23,947 bases of DNA from assembly GCA_964627055.1 (NCBI GenBank), contig CAZVGV010000013.1, forward strand, positions 1 through 23,947, in the 5' to 3' direction. Positions 1 to 7,150 of this stretch are shown here, one piece after another. The stretch is from JBBTQS01 sp964627055 (GTDB lineage Bacteria > Patescibacteriota > Patescibacteriia > Magasanikbacterales > JBBTQS01). The position numbers and the translations under genes are program-made. How positions within the stretch are numbered: position 1 is the stretch's first letter; each line of letters starts with the position of its first letter. The notes below the pieces were generated by a model. The model ran no database searches. It was not told where the DNA came from and saw only the letters and a program-made list of their open reading frames with translations.

Positions 1-61
1 ATTCGAACCCCCGACCCTCTCGGTGTAAACGAGATGCTCTAACCAACTGAGCTAAACGCGC
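1..61 (-). tRNA. tRNA-Val(UAC), 3' end cut by window edge
   Basis: Read on the minus strand from 61, this has an acceptor 5' strand GCGCGTT, a D arm with GCTC/GAGC around AGTTGGTTA, and an anticodon arm TCTCG-TTTACAC-CGAGA. The seven-base loop puts TAC at 34-36, which decodes GUA (Val). The T arm GGGGG-TTCGAAT begins before the window edge cuts it, so the 3' T stem and acceptor strand are missing. The identity is clear from the sequence. Whether CCA is encoded cannot be seen. Confidence 0.9.
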
Positions 62-160
62 GTAGAGAGCGAATGGCGAGCTCCGCTCGGCCATTCGCGA
101 ACGGAGCGCGTTTAGCCCCCCGAAGGGAGCAAAACGCACTGCGTCCACCTTCCGCAGCAC
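51..160 (-). repeat. Gene-free stretch (62-235) with nested inverted repeats next to tRNA-Val
   Basis: The 174 bases between the small hypothetical gene and tRNA-Val hold no convincing ORF but carry several inverted repeats. GCTAAACGCGC at 51-61, which is the 5' end of the tRNA, has an exact inverted copy at 106-116. Between these copies lies a hairpin with arms GCGAATGGC (69-77) and GCCATTCGC (90-98), extended inward by GAG/CTC with one bulge. A third hairpin pairs 136-143 with 153-160 (8 bp including two wobbles). No T-run follows any of them, so they are not clean intrinsic terminators. A structured pre-tRNA leader or a relic of an inverted duplication is possible; function unknown. Confidence 0.5.
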
Positions 161-235
161 GGCGCTACCGCCCTACGAAAGGCTCAAGAATTTGAGTACG
201 CCCAAAATACCACGGACTCTCAAATCGCGCAAGAG

Positions 236-511
236 CTAGATTTGGAGGGTATCCAATCTCAGTATTTTTGCTGCCTCCATCCTGCCCGCGTCAGTCTTGA
301 GGGTGTTATTAAGAAAATCATCAAGCTCAAGTTCTGTCATCGCGTTTAATGTCTCGTACGTGTGTTCCGCAAGCAGGGCCTTATCAGCCGCTTCATCAGA
401 CTCGAGATCTGTTGGTGGCTCTACCTCATGACGCTCTAGCCCCATAGGACCGTCTTCCCTTTCCATCGGTGACATTTCACCACGTGTTTCCATGCCCATA
501 AATGTATGCAT
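236..511 (-). CDS. Small acidic hypothetical protein
   Basis: No family was recognised. The frame stays open up to a TTG at 556, but that TTG lies inside the -35 element of a good promoter, so the real start must be downstream. ATG codons follow at 511, 499, 493 and 475. The one at 511 is the first in the predicted transcript and gives 91 residues. The ATG at 475 is preceded by GGTGAA, a weak ribosome binding site, and is an alternative. The protein is rich in Glu and Asp, with no Cys, signal peptide or membrane segment. Its C-terminal half looks helical (Leu/Glu-rich, around the LNAMTELELDDF motif). It is transcribed away from the PEGA-domain gene from an overlapping promoter, which suggests shared control. 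It reads toward tRNA-Val with no clear terminator between. Confidence 0.55.
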   Translation of the reverse strand: MHTFMGMETRGEMSPMEREDGPMGLERHEVEPPTDLESDEAADKALLAEHTYETLNAMTELELDDFLNNTLKTDAGRMEAAKILRLDTLQI

Positions 512-526
512 TACAAATATAGAAAA

Positions 527-556
527 AGTATACCCCTCATTGACAAAATCGTGCAA
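527..556 (-). promoter_or_regulatory. Sigma70-type promoter for the small hypothetical gene
   Basis: On the minus strand a -35 box TTGCAC (556-551) is separated by 18 bases from a -10 box TATACT (532-527). Transcription would start near 520, about 9 bases before the ATG at 511, so the mRNA would have almost no leader. The element overlaps the plus-strand promoter at 540-568. Confidence 0.6.
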
Positions 557-568
557 TCGAGGTACGAT
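540..568 (+). promoter_or_regulatory. Sigma70-type promoter for the PEGA-domain gene
   Basis: A perfect -35 box TTGACA (540-545), a 17-base spacer and a -10 box TACGAT (563-568). The predicted start near 575 leaves a leader of about 53 bases containing GGAGG (618-622) before the GTG start at 628. It overlaps the divergent minus-strand promoter at 527-556, so the two polymerases should compete or share a regulator. Confidence 0.7.
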
Positions 569-627
569 CTCCCCTTCTTCTGGATTTGCAAACCACCAAC
601 CAGAGAAGCAACCACTTGGAGGAACCA

Positions 628-1916
628 GTGCAAAAGTTCAGCATCGTTCTCGTGTCGCTTGTTGCGGCGCTTCTCACCTTGACGACACATGCAGCCGAAC
701 CGACAACTTCGTTCATCCGGATCTACACGGTGGGCGAATCATTCGGTCCTGGCATCACCCCTGCCAACAGGCGTGAGAAACCGGCCGATGCGTGGGCGCG
801 CACCGGCTGGGACATCACGCTCGACACTGCATACGCGTACCAACGTGTCTCCGGCACCGCGTCCTTGAAGGACAAGGAGCTGCGAACGATCGACACGATG
901 GCCAATATCACCATCGAATACGGTTCGCCGTCGAACACCGGAAGGTGTCTCTACGACGGATCGGTCGACAGTGAGTACGGCTGTCTGCGCTCACTCGCGA
1001 CGAAGTATCGAGATTTCGTGGTCGGAACCGTCAGCTACGACAAGGACGCGCAGGCGTATCTGCTCGTACTGCGACGATTCAGGCACACCAAGCTCCTCGA
1101 TGACGTCTGCGAGCAAACGATCCCTGAGGCAGACACTGACGGCATCGGCCTCACGGTCGCAGCTGCTGGTGTCACCGATCAGTGCATCAAGCAGATGTTC
1201 CGCAACGCCGACCTCACCATCCGCAACCCCAGTAACGCTGAGGTCCTTGTGGATGACAAGATGGTCAAGCAGGAACGGCTACGTGTTAGCGCAGGCAAGC
1301 ACACCGTCTCTGCTCGGCGCGAGGGGTTCGAACCTTGGACGAGCGTGGTGGAATGCAAGGCGGAAACGCCCTGCAACATCACCATCGCACTTCGACCCAA
1401 GGAAGCAACGCCTGTCGCAGTGCTACCTCCCCAACCTCGGCGCCCACCTGACGATGCAGTTCGCATCAAGATCCCCCACGAAAGCATTGCAGAAGACGTG
1501 TTCGACTCGTCTCCGTCGGGAATGCGCATTGCGCTCATCACCAGCGGTTGGACAACAACCGCAGTGGGCGNNNNNNNNNNAGCCTCATCATCACGAGCAT
1601 CTTCTATTCGCTTGACGCAACCGAGGCAAGCGACGAGATCGATGCTGCGTGTCCAGGTGGCGTGTGCACCATCCCCGAAACCAGGATCCGCGAACTCTAC
1701 GAGAGCGGCACCTCGGACGAGGAGATGAGCAACACACTCCTGGGCGTCGGCATCGGGTTCGCAGTCGTGGGCACTGCACTCGCGATTACCGGACACGTGC
1801 TCCGCGATGCACCTGCGGCCGAGAGCGAAGTGCTCATCACCCCGACCTGGAATGGACTTCGGACCACGGTCGGGCGCGACGGGCTCTTCTACGTCGAGAG
1901 CGGGATCTCATTCTGA
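628..1916 (+). CDS. Secreted/membrane PEGA-domain protein, interrupted by a scaffold gap
   Basis: The start is GTG at 628, five bases after GGAGG; the frame is open further upstream (to a TTG at 586) but has no ribosome site there. The N-terminus is a clear signal peptide (KF, a run of V/L/A, then THA before AEP). Around residues 192-255 is a PEGA domain (ADLTIRNPSNAEVLVDDK onward, an IxSxPxGAxVxVDG-like beta repeat), a domain common in extracytoplasmic envelope proteins. A Pro-rich linker follows. Near the C-terminus two hydrophobic segments flank an acidic loop with two Cys. Ten Ns at 1571-1580 split the gene: the upstream part reads in one frame and the part from 1581 in another, so the missing length should be 2 modulo 3. 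Layout (signal, PEGA, Pro-rich linker, paired membrane helices) recalls Myxococcota PEGA proteins. It converges on the kinase at 2033-3745; binding of an envelope ligand or partner is inference. Confidence 0.75.
1571..1580. other. Scaffold gap of unknown length (10 N)
   Basis: Ten Ns interrupt the PEGA-domain gene just as its first C-terminal hydrophobic segment begins. The reading frame changes across it, so ten is a placeholder and not a measured size. Confidence 0.95.
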
Positions 1917-1956
1917 CCCTCCTCTGCGCATTCCGCGCAACAACCCAACAAAGAAA

Positions 1957-1997
1957 AAGGCCGAGCGACTTACCCTAGGGTTCGTCGACTCGGCCTT
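1957..1997 (-). terminator. Intrinsic terminator between convergent PEGA and kinase genes
   Basis: AAGGCCGAG-CGAC (1957-1969) pairs with GTCG-A-CTCGGCCTT (1984-1997) with one bulged A. On the minus strand the stem is followed by TTTTTCTTT, so it mainly terminates the kinase transcript. On the plus strand the tail is weak (TTGTTCGTTG). The loop contains the palindrome CCCTAGGG. Confidence 0.8.
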
Positions 1998-2032
1998 GTT
2001 CGTTGATGGATCCGCATCCGGTTGCGTCGCTG

Positions 2033-3745
2033 TTACAGCGATCCGCACTCGAACCGGCTCGCTGCCTTGCGAAGCGCGTTAGCCTTGGCACTGTCGGCCG
2101 CAGCGATCGCACGTTTCGCTAGGCTGCACGCCATCTTCTTGTTCCCTGCCCCAAAGGCGCTACTCGCTTGCTGGAAGAGCTGCGCTGCATTTGCCTTCTT
2201 TGGCTGTGGCTTGGGCTTCGGCGTCGGGACCTGCGGCGGTTCCACTACGACCTCGGGAGGAGGTTGCGGAACCGGTACCACTGGCTCGACCACTTCAGCC
2301 ACGACCACAACCTGCGGCGGCGGATTGTAGGAAGGTGCAGTTGCCTCGAAGTTGCGTCGTAGTTGCTGTGTCATCGCGTCTTCGAGGCTGCGCGACAGGA
2401 TGGGTTGCGCGGTGACAACTGCCACTGGTACTGCTTCGTGCTCGGTATCAGGATTGCGCGTACCGGTCTTCTTGAACTGAGAACCGGCCCACACCGATGC
2501 ACCCAGAACCAACAACGCGATCACCAGCATCCGTGCGCGCAACACGGCCTGCTTGCACCCCTGCAGCCGCTCGCGAACCCACGGACCCCACCGCTCCACA
2601 AACGATGGCGAGAGCATCGTATCGTGTTGTGGCGCACCTAGTTCGCTTGTGTCAGAGACAGCGAGCTTCCTCTGAACTGCCTGCTCCTTCAGCGCACGAT
2701 CCAGTTCTACAACACCCCCCACCAACGCGATTGTTGCACTCTTGATTCGTGCACCAACCGGAGCTGATTTGGGTTCCCGAAGTCGTGCACGGATCTTCTG
2801 GAGTCTAGGCAAAAGCTCTGCAGCAGTAGGACGTTCATTTGGAGCTTTCGCCATGAGGCTCTGAATCAGCTCTGCGAGCTCTGGGTCGATGGTTGGCTTG
2901 ATGCTGAGAACCGATGGCACTGGTGATTGAACATGCTGCATCATCAGACTCATCGCCACAGCATGCGGCCCGGCATCTTCTTGCTCCTCTGAAGGTTGAT
3001 ACGGCGTAACACCGGTCAACATGTGGAAGAAGACAGCGCCCAGCGAATACAGGTCAGCGTGAGCGGAAATCCGCAAACCACTCGCCGCCTCAGGTGACAT
3101 GTACTCGGGAGTACCGAGCACACTGAGTGCAACCGTGAGCTGCTTGGGTTTGGGTTCCGCCACCACTCGTAGGTGACCTGCTCCGGCCGGCGGACCTTCA
3201 TCATCCGGCGACCTGATCTTCGCGATCCCGAAGTCCAGCAGCTTCACATGCGGCACTCCATCTGCTTCAGTTCCAACCATCACGTTCTCAGGCTTGAGAT
3301 CGTAGTGGGTGACGTCAGCAGCATGGACAGCTACAAGTGCACTGGTCATCTGCACAGCGAGATCGAGCATGTACGCCTGATCGAGCCCCTCTGGTGCGTC
3401 ATCGAGCAGATCGGCGATTGTCTGGCCACGAAAGTACTCCATGACCATGAATTGCGTACCATCACCGAGCGCACCGAGATCGTGAATTCGAATGCAATTG
3501 GGATGCTCGATGCGTGCCATCACCCTTCCCTCACGCTTGAAGCGTTCGGCGAAGTTGTGATCTGCATGCTCTGCACGAAGCAGCTCCTTACGGATGAACT
3601 TGATCGCCACCTGGCGACCCAAGTGGAGGTGCTTCGCGAGGAATACCACGCTCATACCACCACTCCCGAGCTCCCTGACGATCTCATATCTCCCGTCGAT
3701 GCAGTGGCCAGTGACCACCTGCCTCAACGAATAAGTCTCTGCCAT
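2033..3745 (-). CDS. Membrane-anchored Ser/Thr protein kinase (PknB/Hanks type)
   Basis: A 570-residue kinase that phosphorylates Ser/Thr on target proteins. The catalytic domain spans about 20-320: Gly-loop GSGGMSV (27-33), ATP-binding K49 in VAIK, catalytic loop HYDLKPEN (147-154), DFG (171-173), and GTPEYMSPE (211-219) as activation and APE segment. The usual HRD is HYD, so this is a non-RD kinase and may not need activation-loop phosphorylation. Residues 404-421 are one membrane helix. The outside part is Pro/Val-rich (PPPEVV, PKPKPQ) and ends in an Ala-rich helical, TPR-like domain with two Cys, instead of the PASTA repeats of many bacterial kinases. Start: ATG at 3745 with GAGGGGGT (3758-3751) upstream. 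Promoter and terminator are visible. The layout resembles Myxococcota kinases and is unusual in Patescibacteria, suggesting transfer. Substrates are unknown; the convergent PEGA protein is a candidate partner by position only. Confidence 0.92.
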   Translation of the reverse strand: MAETYSLRQVVTGHCIDGRYEIVRELGSGGMSVVFLAKHLHLGRQVAIKFIRKELLRAEHADHNFAERFKREGRVMARIEHPNCIRIHDLGALGDGTQFMVMEYFRGQTIADLLDDAPEGLDQAYMLDLAVQMTSALVAVHAADVTHYDLKPENVMVGTEADGVPHVKLLDFGIAKIRSPDDEGPPAGAGHLRVVAEPKPKQLTVALSVLGTPEYMSPEAASGLRISAHADLYSLGAVFFHMLTGVTPYQPSEEQEDAGPHAVAMSLMMQHVQSPVPSVLSIKPTIDPELAELIQSLMAKAPNERPTAAELLPRLQKIRARLREPKSAPVGARIKSATIALVGGVVELDRALKEQAVQRKLAVSDTSELGAPQHDTMLSPSFVERWGPWVRERLQGCKQAVLRARMLVIALLVLGASVWAGSQFKKTGTRNPDTEHEAVPVAVVTAQPILSRSLEDAMTQQLRRNFEATAPSYNPPPQVVVVAEVVEPVVPVPQPPPEVVVEPPQVPTPKPKPQPKKANAAQLFQQASSAFGAGNKKMACSLAKRAIAAADSAKANALRKAASRFECGSL

Positions 3746-3835
3746 GGCTTACCCCCTCGTGGGCTATCAGTTGTGGTGGTCTTGTCGTGCTTCATGCGCA
3801 CGTGTGTGCTCACGGTTCGTTTCCACGAACACTGT

Positions 3836-3864
3836 ACAATATACGAAAACTTCGCGCACGTCAA
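3836..3864 (-). promoter_or_regulatory. Promoter for the Ser/Thr kinase gene
   Basis: On the minus strand, -35 TTGACG (3864-3859), a 17-base spacer and -10 TATTGT (3841-3836). The predicted start near 3829 gives an 84-base leader with a strong ribosome site, unlike the near-leaderless housekeeping genes here. Confidence 0.6.
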
Positions 3865-3873
3865 GGTGGATAA

Positions 3874-3932
3874 AAATAAAAGATTCCTGGAGAACCGCGG
3901 TAACGATTTTGTACTCCAGGAATCTTTTATTT
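3874..3932 (-). terminator. Strong hairpin terminator after tRNA-Leu
   Basis: A perfect 19-bp stem (3874-3892 with 3914-3932) around a 21-base loop. The outer pairs are A/T rich, so each strand leaves the GC-rich core into a T-rich run (CTTTTATTT). It starts four bases after the tRNA-Leu CCA end and closes the minus-strand tyrS-argS-tRNA-Leu unit, insulating the kinase. Confidence 0.85.
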
Positions 3933-3936
3933 GTAT

Positions 3937-4023
3937 TGGTGCTGAGGAGAGGACTCGAACCTCCATTCCCTTGCGGGAGCTACCACCTCAAGGTAGTGCG
4001 TCTACCAATTTCGCCACCTCAGC
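3937..4023 (-). tRNA. tRNA-Leu(GAG)
   Basis: An 87-base class II tRNA. Acceptor GCTGAGG pairs with CCTCAGC; the anticodon arm is CTACC-TTGAGGT-GGTAG with anticodon GAG (reads CUU/CUC). The long variable arm is TCCC-GCAA-GGGA, as expected for Leu, and the T arm is GGAGG-TTCGAGT-CCTCT (one mismatch or wobble at an end). The 3' CCA is encoded (3937-3939). It lies 23 bases after the stop of the DAGK-like gene on the same strand, so it is probably cut from the 3' end of a protein-coding transcript. Confidence 0.95.
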
Positions 4024-4046
4024 ATGGTGGGTGCGTCATGTGGACA

Positions 4047-4814
4047 CTATGATGCCACACGTACGCGATTTTTGCCAGCGATGATCCGAATGGAATGCGC
4101 GGCACGCTCAATGGTCACGCGGGTCTCCTTGCTGCGCTGGCCATCCAGGAACAGTTCGAAGGGCGCTTTTCCATACATAGTCATACGGGAAAACGGAAGC
4201 GACGTCAAGGGTGCATACTGTGGACGCCAGCGAGACTGCTTTCCAGCCGCAAGCGGACGAATGTGCACGTACAAGTGCTCCTGATTCATAAATTGCGCAT
4301 GCGCCTCCTCACACCACGGTAGTGACCGCAGGTTACAGATTGCCACCTCCATAGATTCGCCCATGGGACCAAGCGCGTATTTCCCATCAATCGATAGCCA
4401 CACGCGCGTCATCGGAACATGTGCAAGCGCAATCGCATATCGATCATTCACCTTCAATACTGGCAACTCAATCACGCGACGCGCAGCTATCGTTCTGCAC
4501 GCTTCTTCACCATACGGAATATCGAGTTGCTCGCGTGTAGCGACATCACGCCCAACAGGAATCCAACCAAATACCATTTCAACGTCGGCACACTTTGTGA
4601 GCACGCGTCCAAACGTATTTTCGTCACCAATAACAATTGCGGTCTTGGCACCGCCGCGTAATTCATCCAACAACATGCTGCGCGGGTTGCTAAACGCCGC
4701 GAGTTTGATCATTTTGCCCGAGAGCTCCAAGTCAGTAAGACGATTCTCGATCGTCTTCATGACGCGTGCATAGGGCCCTGTGCGCACAAAGGCGTCGTAC
4801 AGATACACGTGCAT
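4047..4814 (-). CDS. Diacylglycerol/lipid-kinase-like protein, catalytic motifs degraded
   Basis: A 255-residue protein that follows the layout of the DAGK catalytic family (YegS/DgkB/LCB5). GAKTAIVIGDENTFGRVL (55-72) stands where active members have the nucleotide loop GGDGT. GWIPVGRDVA (83-92) matches the position of IPxGTGND. LPVLKVNDRYAIAL (117-130) matches the VN-x-RYF strand, and the tail contains FELFLDGQ, like the C-terminal VQVDGE strand. The GGDGT and GTGND residues that bind nucleotide and metal in the family are replaced, so activity is doubtful. Start ATG 4814, preceded by CTCAGG; 31 bases after the bactofilin stop and probably in one transcript with it. Assignment rests on the order of motifs only. 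A role in lipid or envelope metabolism would fit the bactofilin neighbour. Confidence 0.55.
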   Translation of the reverse strand: MHVYLYDAFVRTGPYARVMKTIENRLTDLELSGKMIKLAAFSNPRSMLLDELRGGAKTAIVIGDENTFGRVLTKCADVEMVFGWIPVGRDVATREQLDIPYGEEACRTIAARRVIELPVLKVNDRYAIALAHVPMTRVWLSIDGKYALGPMGESMEVAICNLRSLPWCEEAHAQFMNQEHLYVHIRPLAAGKQSRWRPQYAPLTSLPFSRMTMYGKAPFELFLDGQRSKETRVTIERAAHSIRIIAGKNRVRVAS

Positions 4815-4845
4815 ACGCGCCTGAGAGTTAAGAAATCACGACGAC

Positions 4846-5340
4846 TTATCCGGCACTTTCGCTGTCTGCGTCTGCGCCCGTCTGGCGCGTGCGAGCACGC
4901 GAAGACTTGGAGACCGCCTTCGCATCGGTTACATGCGATCCTGGCATCATACACTTGCCATGCAGAATTGCGCCTGCAGCCACAACCAATGTAGCAGATT
5001 CTACATCCCCCACCACTACAGCAGTCGGGGTAAGCTCGAGAGTGTCAGCAGCTTTGATATTGCCACGAATTTCACCTGAGATCTTTGCGTTCTGCGCGTA
5101 GACATTTGCAAGAATCTTTGCACCACGTTCAACACGTAGATTCTTCTCCGTGCGCACATTACCAGCAACCGTTCCCTGTACTACCATGTTGCCCTTACTG
5201 TTGAAATCACCTTCAACTTCTACCGAAGGTCCGACAATGGTTTCGACTGTGTCATCAGCACCAGAAACACCTGTTGGGGCGCCTGCTGGGCTCGTGGACT
5301 CTTCTTGGTCTTCGTATTCTGCGTATCGTGATTTGAACAT
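4846..5340 (-). CDS. Bactofilin family cytoskeletal protein
   Basis: Bactofilins polymerise without nucleotide into filaments that scaffold envelope and cell-wall enzymes. Residues about 30-125 form the characteristic beta-helix: ETIVGPSVEVEGDFNSKGNM, then repeats of hydrophobic-x-GxVxGNV type (VVQGTVAGNV, ISGEIRGNI, VVVGDVES), each turn spaced by Gly and small residues. The N-terminal tail is acidic and the C-terminal tail basic and Ser/Ala-rich, both probably disordered, as usual. ATG 5340 gives 164 residues. The frame is also open to ATG 5367 and TTG 5379 with no ribosome site at any of them, so the start is uncertain. It lies 61 bases after argS on the same strand. Confidence 0.85.
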   Translation of the reverse strand: MFKSRYAEYEDQEESTSPAGAPTGVSGADDTVETIVGPSVEVEGDFNSKGNMVVQGTVAGNVRTEKNLRVERGAKILANVYAQNAKISGEIRGNIKAADTLELTPTAVVVGDVESATLVVAAGAILHGKCMMPGSHVTDAKAVSKSSRARTRQTGADADSESAG

Positions 5341-5401
5341 AAGAAAATGGAGTGATCGTATCCCCATGATAGCGCGCAACGAGACGCGCGTCCAGCAGCA
5401 A

Positions 5402-7150
5402 CTAGAGCGTCTGCACTACAGGAATACCCAGCATGGTAAGGCCTTGCGCCAGTACTTCGCCGGTGTGTGCATGCAAACTTGCGCGCCACTGATGCACTGA
5501 ACCATCTTCTTCGACCACACGACACACTTCATAGCACGTGCTCATCTTCTGACACAGTTCGTACAAATATCGTGTGAGTACTGACGGATCATTCTCGGTT
5601 GCAGCCATTGCCAACGCATCAGCAAACCAAAGCACATGCAACAACAGCGCGCGCTCCGTCGGATGCGCCAATGGTGTATCAAGCATCGCACCCTTTGCAG
5701 AGCTCACTCGCAGCAACAACGTGCGAATGCGTGCATATGAATACTGCAGGTACAACGCGCTCATCCCTGTAAGAGATAACGCCGTTGCCATATCGAAGGT
5801 CACCTTCTGCGTGCTGCCCACTGTAAGCATCGTGAACTTCATGGCACCAAATGCCACCGCACGTGCAGTCTCTGCAGTCTGCTCATCACTCCATTCAGGA
5901 TGACGCTCTCGCAACTCATCACTAGACCGTGCAATCAATGCATCGCGCAAATCACGATACCGCACGATCGTCCCCTTGCGCGAGCTCATCATTCCTTCCG
6001 GTGTCGTTACCAATTCATAGCCAATATGGCCGAAAGACCGCGTTGCGCCATCACGGCGCAACAACGCGAAGAGCTGTGCGAAATGATGAGATTGTCGTGT
6101 ATCGGTGAGCACTACACTCTTGGTTGCATCTGGGAATGCTGCGAACTTCGCATCCATGAGCGCAATGTCTGTGGTGGCATAGAGCCCAGTACCATCGGAC
6201 TTCAAGAGCAACATGATATCGAGATTTTCTGGTGTCGTCAGATCAGCGATGATCGCGCCTTGTGAGCGTTGTGCGATCCCCTTTTCAAGAAGCTCCATCA
6301 CACGCTTCTTGCCATGCATCTTCACATCAGACTCGAGGAACCAGTGTTCAAATTCAATTTCAGACTCCTTGTACACCGCAGCAAAGCCATCAAGACTCCA
6401 CTGACGGGTTTCCTTCCAGAGCGCGTATTCAGAGGATGTTGGATCCTCTTCGATGGCGAGCAGGATACGAGACACTTCCTGACGAGGTGCTGGGTCCCCA
6501 GCTTCCTCTGCAGCAGTAAAGGCCTTCGACGCTTCAACATACACATCAGCTAGTGCTTCCATCCGCTTCACAGGATCTGTTTCTGGCAATTTGCCTCCGT
6601 GCTCACGCATGAGCCACCAGAGACACTTCGCCACATGTGCGCCCATGTCATTGGTGAAGTTCACAGGATGCACCTGGTGCCCTTGACTGCGCCAGATCGA
6701 AACCAGTGCTGCGCCAAGCGCGTGATTACGCAAATGACCAATATGTACTTCCTTATGCGTATTGAGACCGGAAAACTCGAAGATGATGCTCTCACCACTT
6801 GTGTTTGCACCGGCACAACCAAATCGCCCATTGCTACGATCAATCTCACCGAACAACTCGCGCATGAGTGCGTCTGTATCGAGCGTGAAATTCACGTACG
6901 GTCCCGCAGCCTCGACACGCGCGACGAGGCGCAACTTTGCACCAGAGAGTTGCTCGGCGACAGCACGCGCAACTTCGGCTGGATTTTGTTTTCGTTCTTT
7001 GGCAACCGCAAAGGCACCCCACGCAAAGTCGCCCATTTCAGGCTTAGGTGGGCGCATGATCTCGGTTGGCGCAATGGCCATGTGCTCGGTCGCTGCTGCA
7101 ATCGCATCAGCGAGTGTTTCACGCAAATGAAGGAAGAGAGCCATAGCCAT
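5402..7150 (-). CDS. argS: Arginine--tRNA ligase
   Basis: Class I synthetase charging tRNA-Arg. About 1-105 is the N-terminal Add1 domain that contacts the tRNA elbow; THKEVHIGHLRN holds HIGH at 136-139; GTGLYATTDIAL and the IGYELVTTPEGMMSSRKGT region carry the second catalytic segment, where MSSRKG replaces KMSKS, as is normal in ArgRS. The C-terminal DALR-type helical domain (ALYLQYSYARI onward) binds the anticodon. At 582 residues it is of usual length. The ATG at 7150 overlaps the tyrS stop by one base (TAATG), so translation is probably coupled; a second in-frame ATG at 7144 could also serve. Confidence 0.97.
   Translation of the reverse strand: MAMALFLHLRETLADAIAAATEHMAIAPTEIMRPPKPEMGDFAWGAFAVAKERKQNPAEVARAVAEQLSGAKLRLVARVEAAGPYVNFTLDTDALMRELFGEIDRSNGRFGCAGANTSGESIIFEFSGLNTHKEVHIGHLRNHALGAALVSIWRSQGHQVHPVNFTNDMGAHVAKCLWWLMREHGGKLPETDPVKRMEALADVYVEASKAFTAAEEAGDPAPRQEVSRILLAIEEDPTSSEYALWKETRQWSLDGFAAVYKESEIEFEHWFLESDVKMHGKKRVMELLEKGIAQRSQGAIIADLTTPENLDIMLLLKSDGTGLYATTDIALMDAKFAAFPDATKSVVLTDTRQSHHFAQLFALLRRDGATRSFGHIGYELVTTPEGMMSSRKGTIVRYRDLRDALIARSSDELRERHPEWSDEQTAETARAVAFGAMKFTMLTVGSTQKVTFDMATALSLTGMSALYLQYSYARIRTLLLRVSSAKGAMLDTPLAHPTERALLLHVLWFADALAMAATENDPSVLTRYLYELCQKMSTCYEVCRVVEEDGSVHQWRASLHAHTGEVLAQGLTMLGIPVVQTL

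Noticed and set aside
136..160. SRP RNA-like hairpin with a GGAA loop
   Set aside because: GGAAGG followed by GCAG is reminiscent of SRP RNA, but the asymmetric and symmetric internal loops and the flanking stem are not present.
586..627. TTG start and 14-residue N-terminal extension of the PEGA protein
   Set aside because: The extension is hydrophilic, would mask a perfect signal peptide, and GGAGG is positioned for GTG 628.
1179..1796. 205-codon minus-strand open frame opposite the PEGA gene
   Set aside because: It reads through the N gap, is antisense to a gene with signal peptide, ribosome site and PEGA domain, and has no family features.
3173..4084. 303-codon plus-strand open frame opposite the kinase
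   Set aside because: It lies antisense to the clear kinase frame and runs through its promoter, the hairpin terminator and tRNA-Leu; no recognisable domains.
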